The position numbers and the translations under genes are program-made. Below are positions 32,722 to 42,673 of a stretch of DNA of 49,696 bases, piece by piece (within the stretch, counting starts at the first letter, position 1; each line of letters starts with the position of its first letter). Under the pieces are notes generated by a model, which saw only the letters and a program-made list of their open reading frames with translations, was not told where the DNA came from and ran no database searches. The stretch is from CAWGCA01 sp963820955 (GTDB lineage Bacteria; Pseudomonadota; Gammaproteobacteria; Chromatiales; Chromatiaceae). The DNA lies in the NCBI GenBank assembly GCA_963820955.1, contig CAWGCA010000011.1, positions 1-49,696 of the forward strand. The letters are read 5' to 3'.

Positions 32722-35146
32722 TAGCACTTACCCTCATTCCTAAACTGGACATATTGGCTTAAGTAGTGCATGCTTGTCGCATGATCACACAAAACCAAAT
32801 CAAGCGGACGCTGTCGACGCCCGCGAACATAGAATATATCAGGCAGCTGCTGGAGAACGAAGATATTCTCCATCGAACGGATTTAGCTGCACGAACCTGT
32901 AAGCATTTTAAATTTTATGATGCGCGTGGCCAGATCCAGATCAGTAGTTGCGCGAAGGCGTTGCGGCAGTTGGAGCAGGCCGACCACATTACGTTGCCTG
33001 GTATACGACGCAAACGGGCCAAGAAACAGTCTCGCCGTTTACCCGAACCTGTACCGCTGCCTATTGATGTTCCGCGTGAGGTCGGTGGTGTTGAGGATTT
33101 ACGGCTGGTGCTGGTGTGTAGCGATGAAGAGAAGCGCGTATGGAATGAGTTGATGCTTAGCGAGCATCCATTAGGTGAAGGTCCACTGGTGGGTCGGCAA
33201 TTACGCTACTTGATCAATTCCCGACACGGCTGGCTGGGTGGCTTTGGATTTGCCGCGGCAGCCTTGCAACTGGCGGACAGGGACAGGTGGATTGGGTGGG
33301 ATAAGGAGCAACAGCAAGCCCACTTGCATCGGGTGGTCGGCATGAGTCGTTTTCTGATTCGACCGAGTGTGGACTGCCACAATCTGGCGTCGAAGGTTTT
33401 GAGCATGAGCGTGGCGCAGCTGGCGGTTGATTTTGAACAGCGCTATCAATACAGCCCCTATCTGCTGGAGAGCTTTGTGGATACGGAGCGCTACTCAGGT
33501 GCCTGTTATCGGGCGGCCAACTGGATCGAGATCGGGCAAACCAAAGGGCGTGGCAGACAAGATCGGTTTTCCAAATCGGCACTCAGCCACAAGGCTATTT
33601 ATGTCTACCCGTTGGAAAGCGGATTCAGGAAACAGTTGGGGCTATCGCCTAATGTGGGAGCAGGCGCATTAGACGTAGCGGAAGGATTAGATGCGCAGTA
33701 TTGGGCTGAACAGGAGTTTGGCGATGCACGACTGGGCGATAAGAGGTTGAGTAAAAGACTGGTCAGTGTGGCCAAGGCCAAAGCTGAGGTGCCAACCCGT
33801 GCCTTTAGTGGCGTTGCCAAGGGTGACTGGGCAGCCACCAAAGCCTACTACCGGATGATCGATCAACCGGAAACCTCGGCGGTCACCATGGCTAATATCC
33901 TGGCGCCTCACCGTCAGCGCACCGCGCGACGGATGATGGGGCAAAACACGGTGCTGTGTTTGCAAGATGGCAGCGAACTAAATTACACCAACCTGGATAG
34001 CTGTACCGGCTTGGGCGAGCTCAAAGCTAATCAGACCGGCGCCAAGACAATGGGACTGAATTTGCATTCAACGTTCGCAGTGGCTACTAACGGTCTTCCT
34101 CTGGGGGTAGTAAAAGCTCAGTGCCTTGCCCCGAAGATCAAACCAGCCACTGACAAACGCAAACCATCGCAGATCCCGATTGAGGAAAAAAAGACCTTTG
34201 TCTGGATCGAGCATCATCGTGATCTGGTGGAGCTGGCCGGGTCTATGCCACAGACGAAGCTGGTTGATGTGTGTGATCGGGAAGCGGATTTTTTCGAGTT
34301 CTTCGATGAGCAACGTAAAAATCCCCGTGTTGATATCCTGATCCGAGCCAAGCATGACCGCAACCTCAAGGAAAAGCCCTTCAAGTTATTCGCCGCCGTT
34401 CGTCAGGCCCCCGTACAAGGCCGGATCCAGGTTCCGATCCCGAAGCAAAGTGCCCGAACCAAGAAAAGCAAACAAAAAGCTCGCGCAGCCCGGCCAAAAC
34501 GATTGGCGGAGCTTGCGTTGCGTCATCTGCAGATCCAACTGCCTGCGCCAGAATATTATGCCGACAGCCCCCCCGTTACAGTGGAATTGATTCACGCTGT
34601 GGAGGAAAACCCACCAGCGAACACCGAGGCCGTGGAGTGGTTCTTGCTGACCACCGTGACCATCAACTGTGCGGCGGATATTGAACAGTGTCTGCGTTGG
34701 TATACATTACGCTGGCGCATAGAAGACTGGCACCGGGTACTGAAATCGGGTTGCTCTATCGACAAACTCGCCCATGAGAGCGCAGAACGTCTGCGTCGAG
34801 CCATCGCGATCAATCTGGTCGTTGGTTGGCGAATTATGTTGATGACACTGCTGGGTAGAGAAACTCCGGGACTCCCTGCCGAGATACTCTTCTCTGACAT
34901 TGAAATACGCACCCTGCGGGCTTACGCTAAAAAAAAAGAATTGAAGCCGCCTACACGACTGGGTGACGCAGTACGGCTGGTCGCTTCAATAGGGGGCTAT
35001 CTGGATCGGAAAAAAGATCCACCCCCAGGACACCAAATATTGTGGTTGGGGTATACGGCGTTTCAGTATATGAGTACCGGGTATTCACTGATGGATGACG
35101 GGTGATGGGCATAGTTACCCCGTATCTGTTTATGGGTAAGAGGCAG
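32722..35146. mobile_element. IS4/Tn5-like element carrying a DruA-domain transposase fusion
   Basis: A 9-bp duplication AGCTAGGAC flanks it (32713-32721 and 35147-35155), as in Tn5. The right end, read inward, is CTGCCTCTTACCCATAAACA, which resembles the Tn5 end CTGACTCTTATACACAAGT; the left end CTAGCACTTACCCTCATTCC is a weaker match. About 2425 bp with a single gene. The left border may be off by one base. Confidence 0.85.
32781..35105 (+). CDS. DruA-like (DUF4338) domain fused to an IS4-family transposase
   Basis: The 774-residue protein, starting MITQNQIKRTLSTPANIEYI, has two parts. Residues about 50-310 match my memory of DUF4338, the domain of DruA from the Druantia anti-phage system (LRYLINSRHGWLGGFGFAAA, then RDRWIGWD and HRVVGMSRFLIRP). 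From about 310 on it is an IS4/Tn5-type transposase with the N-terminal DNA-binding domain (WAEQEFGDARLGDKRLSKRL) and DDE residues in LQDGSELNYT, the DREAD motif (CDREADFF) and WRIEDWHRVLKSGC. The GTG start 15 bp upstream is possible but unlikely. The frame is unbroken throughout, so the fusion is not an assembly artefact of two genes. Confidence 0.9.
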   Translation: MITQNQIKRTLSTPANIEYIRQLLENEDILHRTDLAARTCKHFKFYDARGQIQISSCAKALRQLEQADHITLPGIRRKRAKKQSRRLPEPVPLPIDVPREVGGVEDLRLVLVCSDEEKRVWNELMLSEHPLGEGPLVGRQLRYLINSRHGWLGGFGFAAAALQLADRDRWIGWDKEQQQAHLHRVVGMSRFLIRPSVDCHNLASKVLSMSVAQLAVDFEQRYQYSPYLLESFVDTERYSGACYRAANWIEIGQTKGRGRQDRFSKSALSHKAIYVYPLESGFRKQLGLSPNVGAGALDVAEGLDAQYWAEQEFGDARLGDKRLSKRLVSVAKAKAEVPTRAFSGVAKGDWAATKAYYRMIDQPETSAVTMANILAPHRQRTARRMMGQNTVLCLQDGSELNYTNLDSCTGLGELKANQTGAKTMGLNLHSTFAVATNGLPLGVVKAQCLAPKIKPATDKRKPSQIPIEEKKTFVWIEHHRDLVELAGSMPQTKLVDVCDREADFFEFFDEQRKNPRVDILIRAKHDRNLKEKPFKLFAAVRQAPVQGRIQVPIPKQSARTKKSKQKARAARPKRLAELALRHLQIQLPAPEYYADSPPVTVELIHAVEENPPANTEAVEWFLLTTVTINCAADIEQCLRWYTLRWRIEDWHRVLKSGCSIDKLAHESAERLRRAIAINLVVGWRIMLMTLLGRETPGLPAEILFSDIEIRTLRAYAKKKELKPPTRLGDAVRLVASIGGYLDRKKDPPPGHQILWLGYTAFQYMSTGYSLMDDG

Positions 35147-35278
35147 AGCTAGGACGTCCTCGCTTGGGTCGGAAATAGACTCCGATTATTGCTTGTCTGC
35201 TGAGCATGTTTCGCGCCAGGACGATGAGCGTTTTATCAGGGGTTAATGCTACAGCTCTGTCCCTGGGTAGCCTTCGAT

Positions 35279-36229
35279 CTAGCCGGGCAGGTTCCATTCG
35301 TCATCTGAAGTCGCCGGACGCAATGTCGACATGTATTCCTCGCTGAGCGGGAAAACGAAGATCTCGTTTTCCGCGTCAGGACGATACTTCGCCCAACTCT
35401 TGTCAGAAACGAAGAACACGGGACCGAGCGCAGCGGTCAGGTTTTCCAACATAACTTGGCGTGCAAAGAGGGTACGTTCCTTGCGCGACGGGCTGCCTGC
35501 TGGTGGCTCCCAGCCGAGTCGGCGCATATCGAAGCCGAGGTAAAGATAGTCGCCATCGCCGCTGACGAACACAAAGGATTTCATCAGGTGCTCCGGCCCT
35601 TTGTGCCACGCATCGTCACGGCCAAGAAACGTAATTGTGCCATCGTGACAGCGCAGACGTTTTTCACCGTCGCGATCTTTTGTCGCAGAAAAGGCGTCCT
35701 CGAACTGCGACAGATGATCGTGGGTGACGCCTTCCATCAGGGGTGAGAAAAGCTTCTGGAGCTCGTTCTGACGTTTCTTTCCTTTCACCCTAAGGCGGAC
35801 AAGCAGGGAGTCATCACGCCCGGGTCGACGGAAATCGAAGGACGGCGTTGCGGAGGCGGTAGATTTCGCCTTGCTTGAGCGCGCAGCCTTTTCGGAGGCT
35901 TCTTGGTAATCTTGGAGGTTATCGAAATGCAGCAGTCTTCCACGAATCATTGCGTAGTACTCGGTTTCACCCACCTGACCGTACCAGCAGGTCAGAAGCG
36001 CTTTTTTCGCATCGAAAGCGTTCAGTGCGCTGAAGAACCCCTCGAGTTTCTCCGTGTCTATGTCGGCAAATACGAAGGTGTGCGTATGTTGCCGCTTGTC
36101 GACCTCGTACACGTGATCTTGTGCCGGCTCGGTAAGTAAATGGGAGTTTACGAGATCGACGATCTGCCCAGCGTGCTTTTTGTGGGTGTTGGGGGCCTCG
36201 AACGAAAGGGTGACATCGTTTCCTGACAT
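35279..36229 (-). CDS. Hypothetical protein, 316 residues
   Basis: I chose the ATG at 36229 (MSGNDVTLSFEAPNTHKKHA) because a CGGAG site precedes it and the 67 further upstream codons look non-coding. The protein is soluble and mixed alpha/beta, without signal peptide or membrane segments. There is a low-complexity linker near the middle (SEKAARSSKAKSTASATPSF) between two apparent domains. The second domain has KGKKRQNELQKLFSPLMEGV and the end is LSEEYMSTLRPATSDDEWNL. I do not recognise either domain. It is transcribed away from the propeller block at 36763 and lies outside its inverted repeats. Confidence 0.7.
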   Translation of the reverse strand: MSGNDVTLSFEAPNTHKKHAGQIVDLVNSHLLTEPAQDHVYEVDKRQHTHTFVFADIDTEKLEGFFSALNAFDAKKALLTCWYGQVGETEYYAMIRGRLLHFDNLQDYQEASEKAARSSKAKSTASATPSFDFRRPGRDDSLLVRLRVKGKKRQNELQKLFSPLMEGVTHDHLSQFEDAFSATKDRDGEKRLRCHDGTITFLGRDDAWHKGPEHLMKSFVFVSGDGDYLYLGFDMRRLGWEPPAGSPSRKERTLFARQVMLENLTAALGPVFFVSDKSWAKYRPDAENEIFVFPLSEEYMSTLRPATSDDEWNLPG

Positions 36230-36526
36230 ATTTACTCCGTGTCCGTATTTGACTGTGCGCGCTGGAAATATCGGCGGGTAGTGACTTTTCTGTAGTGGGT
36301 TCAGTGTGGCGAACGGTGTCGCATCAGCACTCAGTGCAAGGCAAGTGCCAGCGTCCTCGACCGCGAACATAATGAAAGTCATGCTGCCAAAATAATGTGG
36401 CTGTAGGCTGGAAACATAACCGCTATTCAAACTGCTTAAGGCTTTCGCCGATATTGTTGGCAGCCGTCGTTCAGGCCAATCTAACTCCGCAGAAAACGCA
36501 GAGAAACTACTCCTGGCAAAAGTCCT

Positions 36527-36647
36527 GGCAGAACCTTTTCCTTGGGCGATGGCTCAGGAGGGGGCTGGTGCTCGCGAAGGAATTTAGCGGATTGTGAAAT
36601 GTTGGGCTGGGAATGCCCTCGGGGATCAGACAGTTAGGCGCTTGCGC
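36527..36647. repeat. Left copy of a ~120-bp inverted repeat bracketing the propeller block
   Basis: The reverse complement reads GCGCAAGCGCCTAACTG, then CTGATCCCCGAGGGCATTCC and AATTCCTTCGCGAGCACCAG, ending AAGGAAAAGGTTCTGCC. It matches 42104-42228 in opposite orientation over most of its length. No gene lies in 36230-36762. Confidence 0.8.
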
Positions 36648-36762
36648 TCCGCAGCGACGCCGGCCGTCTGCGTGGGACGACACGCTCAAGGAATTCTCGC
36701 CATAGCCGATGCTTGTGTGAGCGCGAATCTGCATGAACAACACGTGAGGAAACGGAAAACCC

Positions 36763-38310
36763 ATGCGAATTATCCATCTTCCCCAAGCAGTCCGGGCTAT
36801 GCCGCGGCCCGAAGATTCAACAGCGTACAGAATTGAAACTCTGCCGGCTAATGTCGACATTTCAGAGTCTGAGATGGTGATATCTGACTACGGCATCTGG
36901 CTCTGGAATCGGCGAAGTGTTCGGTATCAGGGGGAAACGTACCGGGTCGATTGTGAAGCCGATGTGGTTCCGAGCGTTGCCGCCTTTGCAGATGGTAGAT
37001 GCCGTCTCGTTGATAAAGTGGGAAACTCGCCGGACCTGGGACCTGAGCTTCAGTTACTGCTCGTGGACAGTCTTGACCCCAAACGTCGGGATCTGATTAC
37101 TCACGCAGACAAGGTCTGGGGATGTCTGTTTGATATGGAATCTTTCGAGATGAAAGATGCTCTTGGCGATTTTGCCACGGGCACATTCAAATCGACGGAT
37201 GAGATAAGGACGGCGGCCAAGTCGATTCTTCTTGAGGACAAGATTGTCGGATACGACAGTAAGGAAACGCAGCTCATATGTCTCGATCACGATCTGAATA
37301 CGCAATGGAGATTTAAGCCGGAGCGGTCGTTTGAGACCCGGTATGTGACGCCACTGCTTGTCTTTCGTGATCTGGTCATACAGAACTTCGGGCCAGACAA
37401 GGCGTGGAAAACGCCGGGAGCGCTACTCAAGGGGCAGAAGACTCAGGACGTTCTTCACTATGGTGAAGGCCTTCTCTTTGCGGTTGAGCTCCAGAGCGGC
37501 AAGGCTCGTTGGCAGTGCGTCATCCCGAATGCCATTGACAGCATGATGATCAACGGTTCCCAGTTGCTCGTATGCTCGGTCAACGAGTTGCATATCCTTG
37601 ATGCTGCGACAGGCGAGACCCAGCAGGTTGTCTCTACCGGTCTCAGTGATGACTATGATCGTTACCTCAACGAAAGTTTTGTTCATGTAAAGGATGGTTG
37701 TGTTTTCTTTGCGCACCCCGCTGATGCCTGCATCTTGGTATATTCATTGGCGGAACTCGAGCTGATACGCCGTATCGATATCCCGGCGCCGTACACCGTG
37801 AAAGAACTACTGAAGCAAGCGGACATTGAAAGAAAGGTGATCTATGAGCTGACATCGCGCAGCGCGCTTGAGCGCTGCCACATGTCGCCGTTACTCGAGA
37901 TTGATCTCGACGATCTGAATTCCGAGATTGAGACACTGAACGGGCCACCCGTTAACGTTGAACTGAGGCCGGCAGCCGACAATCCTGAGCATGTGGAAAT
38001 CTGGGTGTTTATGCGCGACTTTCCGCTCGATGAAGCAATGTTGTTTGCCGAGATGCATCTACAAAACCAGGCCTACTATCACGGTCGGCAGGGCGCACAT
38101 CTCGCATCCGTACACATCACTGATAACTTCAACGGCAAGGTTCACTTCGAGTACAGCGGCAGTGATCGCCCGGCCGCAGAGGTGGAAGCAAAACTTTCGA
38201 TGTTGCGGGCGCGTTTTGCCAAATGGGCTTCTGAGGAGGCGTTCGCCAGCATCGACCCGGTGCCGAAGGATGATTGTTCTCTCGAGGCCGTATATCTGGC
38301 TGACCGTTAG
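36763..38310 (+). CDS. Beta-propeller-like hypothetical protein, 515 residues
   Basis: A GAGGAAACGG site precedes the ATG. Residues about 60-350 show repeated hydrophobic strand patterns with PQQ/WD-like endings such as LFAVELQSGKARWQCVIPNA and LHILDAATGETQQVV, which suggests a beta-propeller. The C-terminal 130 residues (VNVELRPAADNPEHVEIWVF, then EYSGSDRPAAEVEAKLSMLR) form a separate unknown domain. No signal peptide, so probably cytosolic. First gene of a three-gene plus-strand block (with the split propeller gene and the lipoprotein gene). I do not recognise the family. Confidence 0.7.
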   Translation: MRIIHLPQAVRAMPRPEDSTAYRIETLPANVDISESEMVISDYGIWLWNRRSVRYQGETYRVDCEADVVPSVAAFADGRCRLVDKVGNSPDLGPELQLLLVDSLDPKRRDLITHADKVWGCLFDMESFEMKDALGDFATGTFKSTDEIRTAAKSILLEDKIVGYDSKETQLICLDHDLNTQWRFKPERSFETRYVTPLLVFRDLVIQNFGPDKAWKTPGALLKGQKTQDVLHYGEGLLFAVELQSGKARWQCVIPNAIDSMMINGSQLLVCSVNELHILDAATGETQQVVSTGLSDDYDRYLNESFVHVKDGCVFFAHPADACILVYSLAELELIRRIDIPAPYTVKELLKQADIERKVIYELTSRSALERCHMSPLLEIDLDDLNSEIETLNGPPVNVELRPAADNPEHVEIWVFMRDFPLDEAMLFAEMHLQNQAYYHGRQGAHLASVHITDNFNGKVHFEYSGSDRPAAEVEAKLSMLRARFAKWASEEAFASIDPVPKDDCSLEAVYLADR

Positions 38311-38422
38311 GATTCGGTAAGCGGAGAGCTCAGCGTGGTTGTGGTTCCCGATAACTGGGATCAGCCCTGCTGATCCGCGTATCCGGATAGCGTCGCCTGG
38401 CACAGCAATGGAAGGTCCCTGA

Positions 38423-39604
38423 ATGAAGCAAATTAGTCAATGGAAATCGCACTACCTGGCAGCGATCGGTAGCAACCCAGTTCGCGCCGGCATCCCGAAC
38501 GCGGCGCCTGACTGGGAACAGCTTATCCCCAGCGGGAATGCCGGCGGTAGCCTTGTCGACGATAGTGCCTACTATCATAACGGCGGGGCTCGGCAGGTCG
38601 CATTCAGGCTCGCCGATGGTGCGAAGTTGTGGGACGTAGAGTCTGCGGCCCGCGAAAGCTCGGGAAGTGATGCCATGATTCTTGGCGACCTGCTGGTTAG
38701 AGCGGCGCCGACCTTGGTTAGGGACAAGAAGACGGGCGCGCTGGTGGCGGACCTTAAGGCATCTCTGAGTTGCCCGTAAGACACCTTCGGTTTTGGAACG
38801 TTCTCTTTTTGTTATGAATGGAATGGCAATGTTCTGTTCCTGCTGCAAAGACCGAATTACCAATTCAGGCTGGTTGATGCCACGGACTTCTCAGAACTGG
38901 AATGGGAGCTCGGCCCCGGCTATATCGTGAAGGATGAAGGCGACAGGATCGTGTTCTCAAGCGGTGCGCAACCGGATTTCATCGAGATCTACAACAAACC
39001 GCAACCCACTGTGATCACGCGGATACAGGATCCGTATTTCGATCTCTCACGTGACCAACCCAAGTTCGCCCTGCATGGCGATATTCTGTCGGTTGGTACG
39101 AACAAGGGAGGCGTCTTCAAAGCGTGGGACACAAATTCCGGCGAGCTGTTGTGGGAAAGCCCATGTCCCCTTGCAGTTTCCGACGCTCCCGATGAGGAGT
39201 CTTTAGACACGCGGTTGGAGGGATTCATCGCGGTAGAGGATGGCTTCCTGGTATTTCGATACTTCACTATCGGCAAACGGTCGCTGACCAACGAGATCTG
39301 GCATCTAGATGCCCAGGACGGTCACGCCAGGAAATGCACTGAGTTCGGTTCCGAACGCATCACAAGGTCGGGCATCAAGGCGGGTTCAGCCTTTTTCCTG
39401 CATTGCAGGAACGACGATGGCTCGTTCAGTCCCTGTGCCATCGACAGCTACACCGGCGAGTTGATCTGGCAGGCCGAACATCAGAGCAAGCATGGCTACG
39501 AGATACTTGTGAGCGATCAACGCGTGGTCTATGTGGAAAGTGATCCAGGCCCTTGCAAGGTACTGTGTTACTCGTGGGCCCGGGAATACTCGGACGGCGT
39601 TTAG
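38423..39604 (+). pseudogene. Propeller-type gene split by one in-frame TAA
   Basis: The frame is open from ATG 38423 to the stop at 39604 except for a single TAA at 38777-38779. The part before it ends LVADLKASLSCP; directly after it the frame continues DTFGFGTFSFCYEWNGNVLF, clearly protein-like. Without the stop the product would have 393 residues with PQQ/WD-like repeats (AWDTNSGELLWESPCPL, AIDSYTGELIWQAEHQ). No frameshift or other damage is visible, so the stop is recent, a sequencing error, or recoded. It lies 112 bp after the propeller gene. Confidence 0.75.
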
Positions 39605-39824
39605 CAAGGTGATTTCGGCGCGTCGGGTGGCGGGTGATCGCGGCATGTCGCGGACGTTTTCGTTTCGCGTGAAGCGATGGGGGGCACGCCCAATAGCCCC
39701 AGACATCGATATCCGTCGTAGATCTTAGGACATCGCATATGCTTCGTGCGGTCGATTCAGTCCGGAAGGCACAGGCCGTTAACTTCAGACAATATGGTGC
39801 GATCCATTCAAAGGACCATTTTCC

Positions 39825-41954
39825 ATGAAGAGAGGGAAATCACGAGCCGCTGTTTTTTTGCTTGCTGCTTTGATCCTCGTTGCCTGTGGTTCCCAGTCTG
39901 CTATCCCGGTTACAGCCAGCGTGGTGGACAGGTATTGCAGACCGGTTACCGAGAAGGATTTGGTGGTCTTTGAACAGCTACCACCCAATGTGCCTTACGG
40001 TGGTGGCTCGACGCGTCTCAGTAAGATCAAGTCGGACAGCCAGGGGCATGTCAAGTTTTTTGTAGACCGAAGGGCGACCGCTATTGCGATATATAGTCCG
40101 GAAGATCGCGAGCATTTGCATGAGATGCAGCAGGTTTCACAGTTGCGGAGAGGGACATGGGGAATCGCGTATCTGAACGGTAAACCCACGACAATAGACG
40201 GTTATGCACCGCTCAGACAATCGACACGAGAGAATCCATTTTATCTCTACGTAATGGAGGATGCCGCTCCCCTTAAGGAAGAAGCTTACGATCACAACTT
40301 GATCAAGATGCCATTTGGCAAGCGCATCCAGCGCTATATGCCTAGTGCCTTCAACAGATCCCCCGGACGGACTGTTCTTCTGCATTGGTACCTAGAGGGC
40401 AAAGATGTGTACCTACAGATAGTTGGAGTGAAGGATGGGGGCGTTCGGGAGATTCTTGATTCCGATGACTTGTTTGCCCCGTTTCCGCACGAAGGATTTG
40501 AGAAGAGCATCGTTTACAAACTGCAAGAGGGGCGCTTCAAGAAGGCTTTCTTCGTACGTGACGATAGCCCCAACAAGTTCGCGCTATTAAGTTTCGAACT
40601 GCTGTATGACCGGTCGCTGAAGACAGCCTATGCTACGTTCTATACACACACCATGGTTCTAGATTCAAAAGAGCCCTGGAAGAGGCATTCACCAAAAACG
40701 GCGGAACGTCCGAAGCTGGCCATACTACCGATAGAGACCTGTGGCGGCGTTCTTTCGCGCTCTCCCCGCGGCTATTACTCGTCGCTGAACGATACGTTTC
40801 TTGATTACCTGAAAGGGACCTCGCCGCAACGAACGCCGGAATCGATGGCCTACGACGAGCTGTTGGAAACAGCGGCGAATCCCGACACTTCTCTGCAATG
40901 GATTCGCGAGAATATCAGGGAGCTCCCTGGGCAAGAAGAAGGTGGAACCCGGATAGATCGCAGACTGAGTGGACGAATGCTAGGACTGGCGGAGGCCTCG
41001 CTCAACAACAATGGGAATGTTGATCAACGACTGAACTATCTGTTTGACGTAGCGAAAGCCAATGACTGGAAGCGGCTACTGGAAAGGATCGCAAAAGACC
41101 GGCGCTCACCGGGCTCGGTACTGAGTCGATCATTTGATGAGTTCGGTAACAATCTCATCCGGCACATAGTTCGAAACCCCAATGCCAATGACGAACTACT
41201 GAATCGCATGCTTGACCGCATGCTCGGTTATGCCTCGATTCCCTTGGAGTCAGAGCTTGCACCATTTGCATCCCATCGCAACGCGTCAGAAAAGACGTTG
41301 AAGCGAATACTCGATGCGTATGCAGAGAACGCCAGTGCCCCCGATGGCCTCAACAATCCCTATTCATTGGTGATTCTGAACCTTTTGAAAAACCCTGTAC
41401 TTTCATACGAATTGCTCGAACGATTGGTGCTAATGATTGCGAGCTACAGTGATGCGGCAGCACAGTACTACAAACTCGCACTGGCGCACCCCGTTGCGGA
41501 TGAGGTCCTGAAAAACAAGATCCGCGAAACTGTAACGGCCGACTCGGAACGACTCAGAAAACAGTCGAATTATCGCGAATTCGATAACTTGGAAGCGGCA
41601 TTGTCTAACGAGGCCGGTGCTATGCAACCGCCCAAGGTTCCAGCCAAGGGCGCCGTTAAGCGTCGAAAGTTGAGTGCAAGAAAAATGGCCGCCGATCCGG
41701 AAAACTCGCCGGATGTTCTTCGGGAGCTGTTTGACAGATCCGAAGACGGGGAGGTCTTGAAGTTCCTGGCGGCCAACCCGTCTACGCCGAGCGATATTTT
41801 GCACAGGATCCAGGATGGCGATTACGTACTGACAGAAAACCTCGCTACTGAGCGATGGTTTGCCCGTTCGCTGTTCTGCAATTCAGCTGTCGATGACGAA
41901 AGAAAACGGCGGTTGCCTTATCAGGATCCTGAAACGTGTAAGGACATCAGGTAA
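39825..41954 (+). CDS. Large lipoprotein with leucine-rich-variant-like repeats
   Basis: The 709-residue protein has a lipoprotein signal peptide (FLLAALILVACGS) with Cys21 as the lipidated residue, so it should be anchored in a membrane facing the periplasm. Residues about 355-700 show repeated NP/helix units with the pattern of leucine-rich-repeat-variant proteins (VRNPNANDELLNRML, ASHRNASEKTLKRIL, LANPVLSYELLERLV-like, AADPENSPDVLRELFDR, AANPSTPSDILHRI). The N-terminal 300 residues are mixed and unknown. An AAAGGA site precedes the ATG. Last gene of the propeller block, ending 150 bp before the right inverted repeat. Confidence 0.75.
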   Translation: MKRGKSRAAVFLLAALILVACGSQSAIPVTASVVDRYCRPVTEKDLVVFEQLPPNVPYGGGSTRLSKIKSDSQGHVKFFVDRRATAIAIYSPEDREHLHEMQQVSQLRRGTWGIAYLNGKPTTIDGYAPLRQSTRENPFYLYVMEDAAPLKEEAYDHNLIKMPFGKRIQRYMPSAFNRSPGRTVLLHWYLEGKDVYLQIVGVKDGGVREILDSDDLFAPFPHEGFEKSIVYKLQEGRFKKAFFVRDDSPNKFALLSFELLYDRSLKTAYATFYTHTMVLDSKEPWKRHSPKTAERPKLAILPIETCGGVLSRSPRGYYSSLNDTFLDYLKGTSPQRTPESMAYDELLETAANPDTSLQWIRENIRELPGQEEGGTRIDRRLSGRMLGLAEASLNNNGNVDQRLNYLFDVAKANDWKRLLERIAKDRRSPGSVLSRSFDEFGNNLIRHIVRNPNANDELLNRMLDRMLGYASIPLESELAPFASHRNASEKTLKRILDAYAENASAPDGLNNPYSLVILNLLKNPVLSYELLERLVLMIASYSDAAAQYYKLALAHPVADEVLKNKIRETVTADSERLRKQSNYREFDNLEAALSNEAGAMQPPKVPAKGAVKRRKLSARKMAADPENSPDVLRELFDRSEDGEVLKFLAANPSTPSDILHRIQDGDYVLTENLATERWFARSLFCNSAVDDERKRRLPYQDPETCKDIR

Positions 41955-42103
41955 CAGCCGGAATTGTCTACCGACCAGTGGCCCGGAAACGGGGTGAGGC
42001 TCATCACCCCGGATTCACCGAGCCGGCTTGGTATGGCTTTCCTGATGTCGAGCATCTAAGCAATTCAACCGCCGAGAAAATCGAAGCGACCCGATATCTC
42101 GTT

Positions 42104-42228
42104 GCGCAAGCACCTGACACCCTGATCCCCGCGGGCATTCCCTACCCACTACTTCATTACCCCCTGAATTCCTTCGCAAACACCAGGACAAGCCCTTGAG
42201 CCACTGTCCCAGGAAAAGGTTCGGGCAG
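42104..42228. repeat. Right copy of the ~120-bp inverted repeat bracketing the propeller block
   Basis: GCGCAAGCACCTGACACC, CTGATCCCCGCGGGCATTCC, TGAATTCCTTCGCAAACACC, then CCAGGAAAAGGTTCGGGC, the inverse of 36527-36647. The remaining DNA in 41955-42673 has no convincing gene. Confidence 0.8.
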
Positions 42229-42514
42229 AAATTCTTGCACGATATCTGAAACCGCGATGTCTCTTTACTGACCTTAAAGCAGACATGGAAGTTGACCCAC
42301 GCTGAGCATGGCTTGTACCTTATCTCCGGCATCCCCTCGCCTGAACATGACTTCCGTCCCCGTTGCAGACCTGTCGATCACCCAGCACGGCCCCACGGGC
42401 AGCAGGGGGGGTCGAGTCCCGCCGGTTGAGAAATCAAAAAGCAGCCGTTCGCGGAGATTCCCTGGCCTATGTCCGGTGACCAAGCCATTTCAGTCACTGC
42501 CGGGTCGAATCTCC

Positions 42515-42562
42515 ACCGGCCGCTTCGGGTCGTCTCGGGTCATCGCAGTAAAACAGTAGGTA
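42515..42562 (+). repeat. Dispersed repeat, truncated copy
   Basis: GGCCGCTTCGGGTCGTCTCG, then GGTCATCGCAGTAAAACAGT and AGGTAATAG. It shares the AAACAGTAGG end with the copy at 1308-1335, so this is a second, recurrent form of the family rather than random decay. Confidence 0.65.
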
Positions 42563-42673
42563 ATAGCTCAGTGGCAGATTGGCCAAGCTTTGATCGGTGG
42601 GCTATAAATTCAAAGACGGGTAATTATCTATTTTCAGGGGTGCCACTGGCAGCGGGTTGGGGAGGAGATCCTC

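Noticed and set aside
36630..36662. GTTAGGC next to GC-rich DNA, as a possible second attC site
   Set aside because: No matching left box or paired inner boxes could be found around it.
42015..42332. A 105-codon minus-strand frame, and the related frame at 36507-36860
   Set aside because: Both are readings of the inverted repeat; the similarity of the two comes from the repeat and not from a protein.
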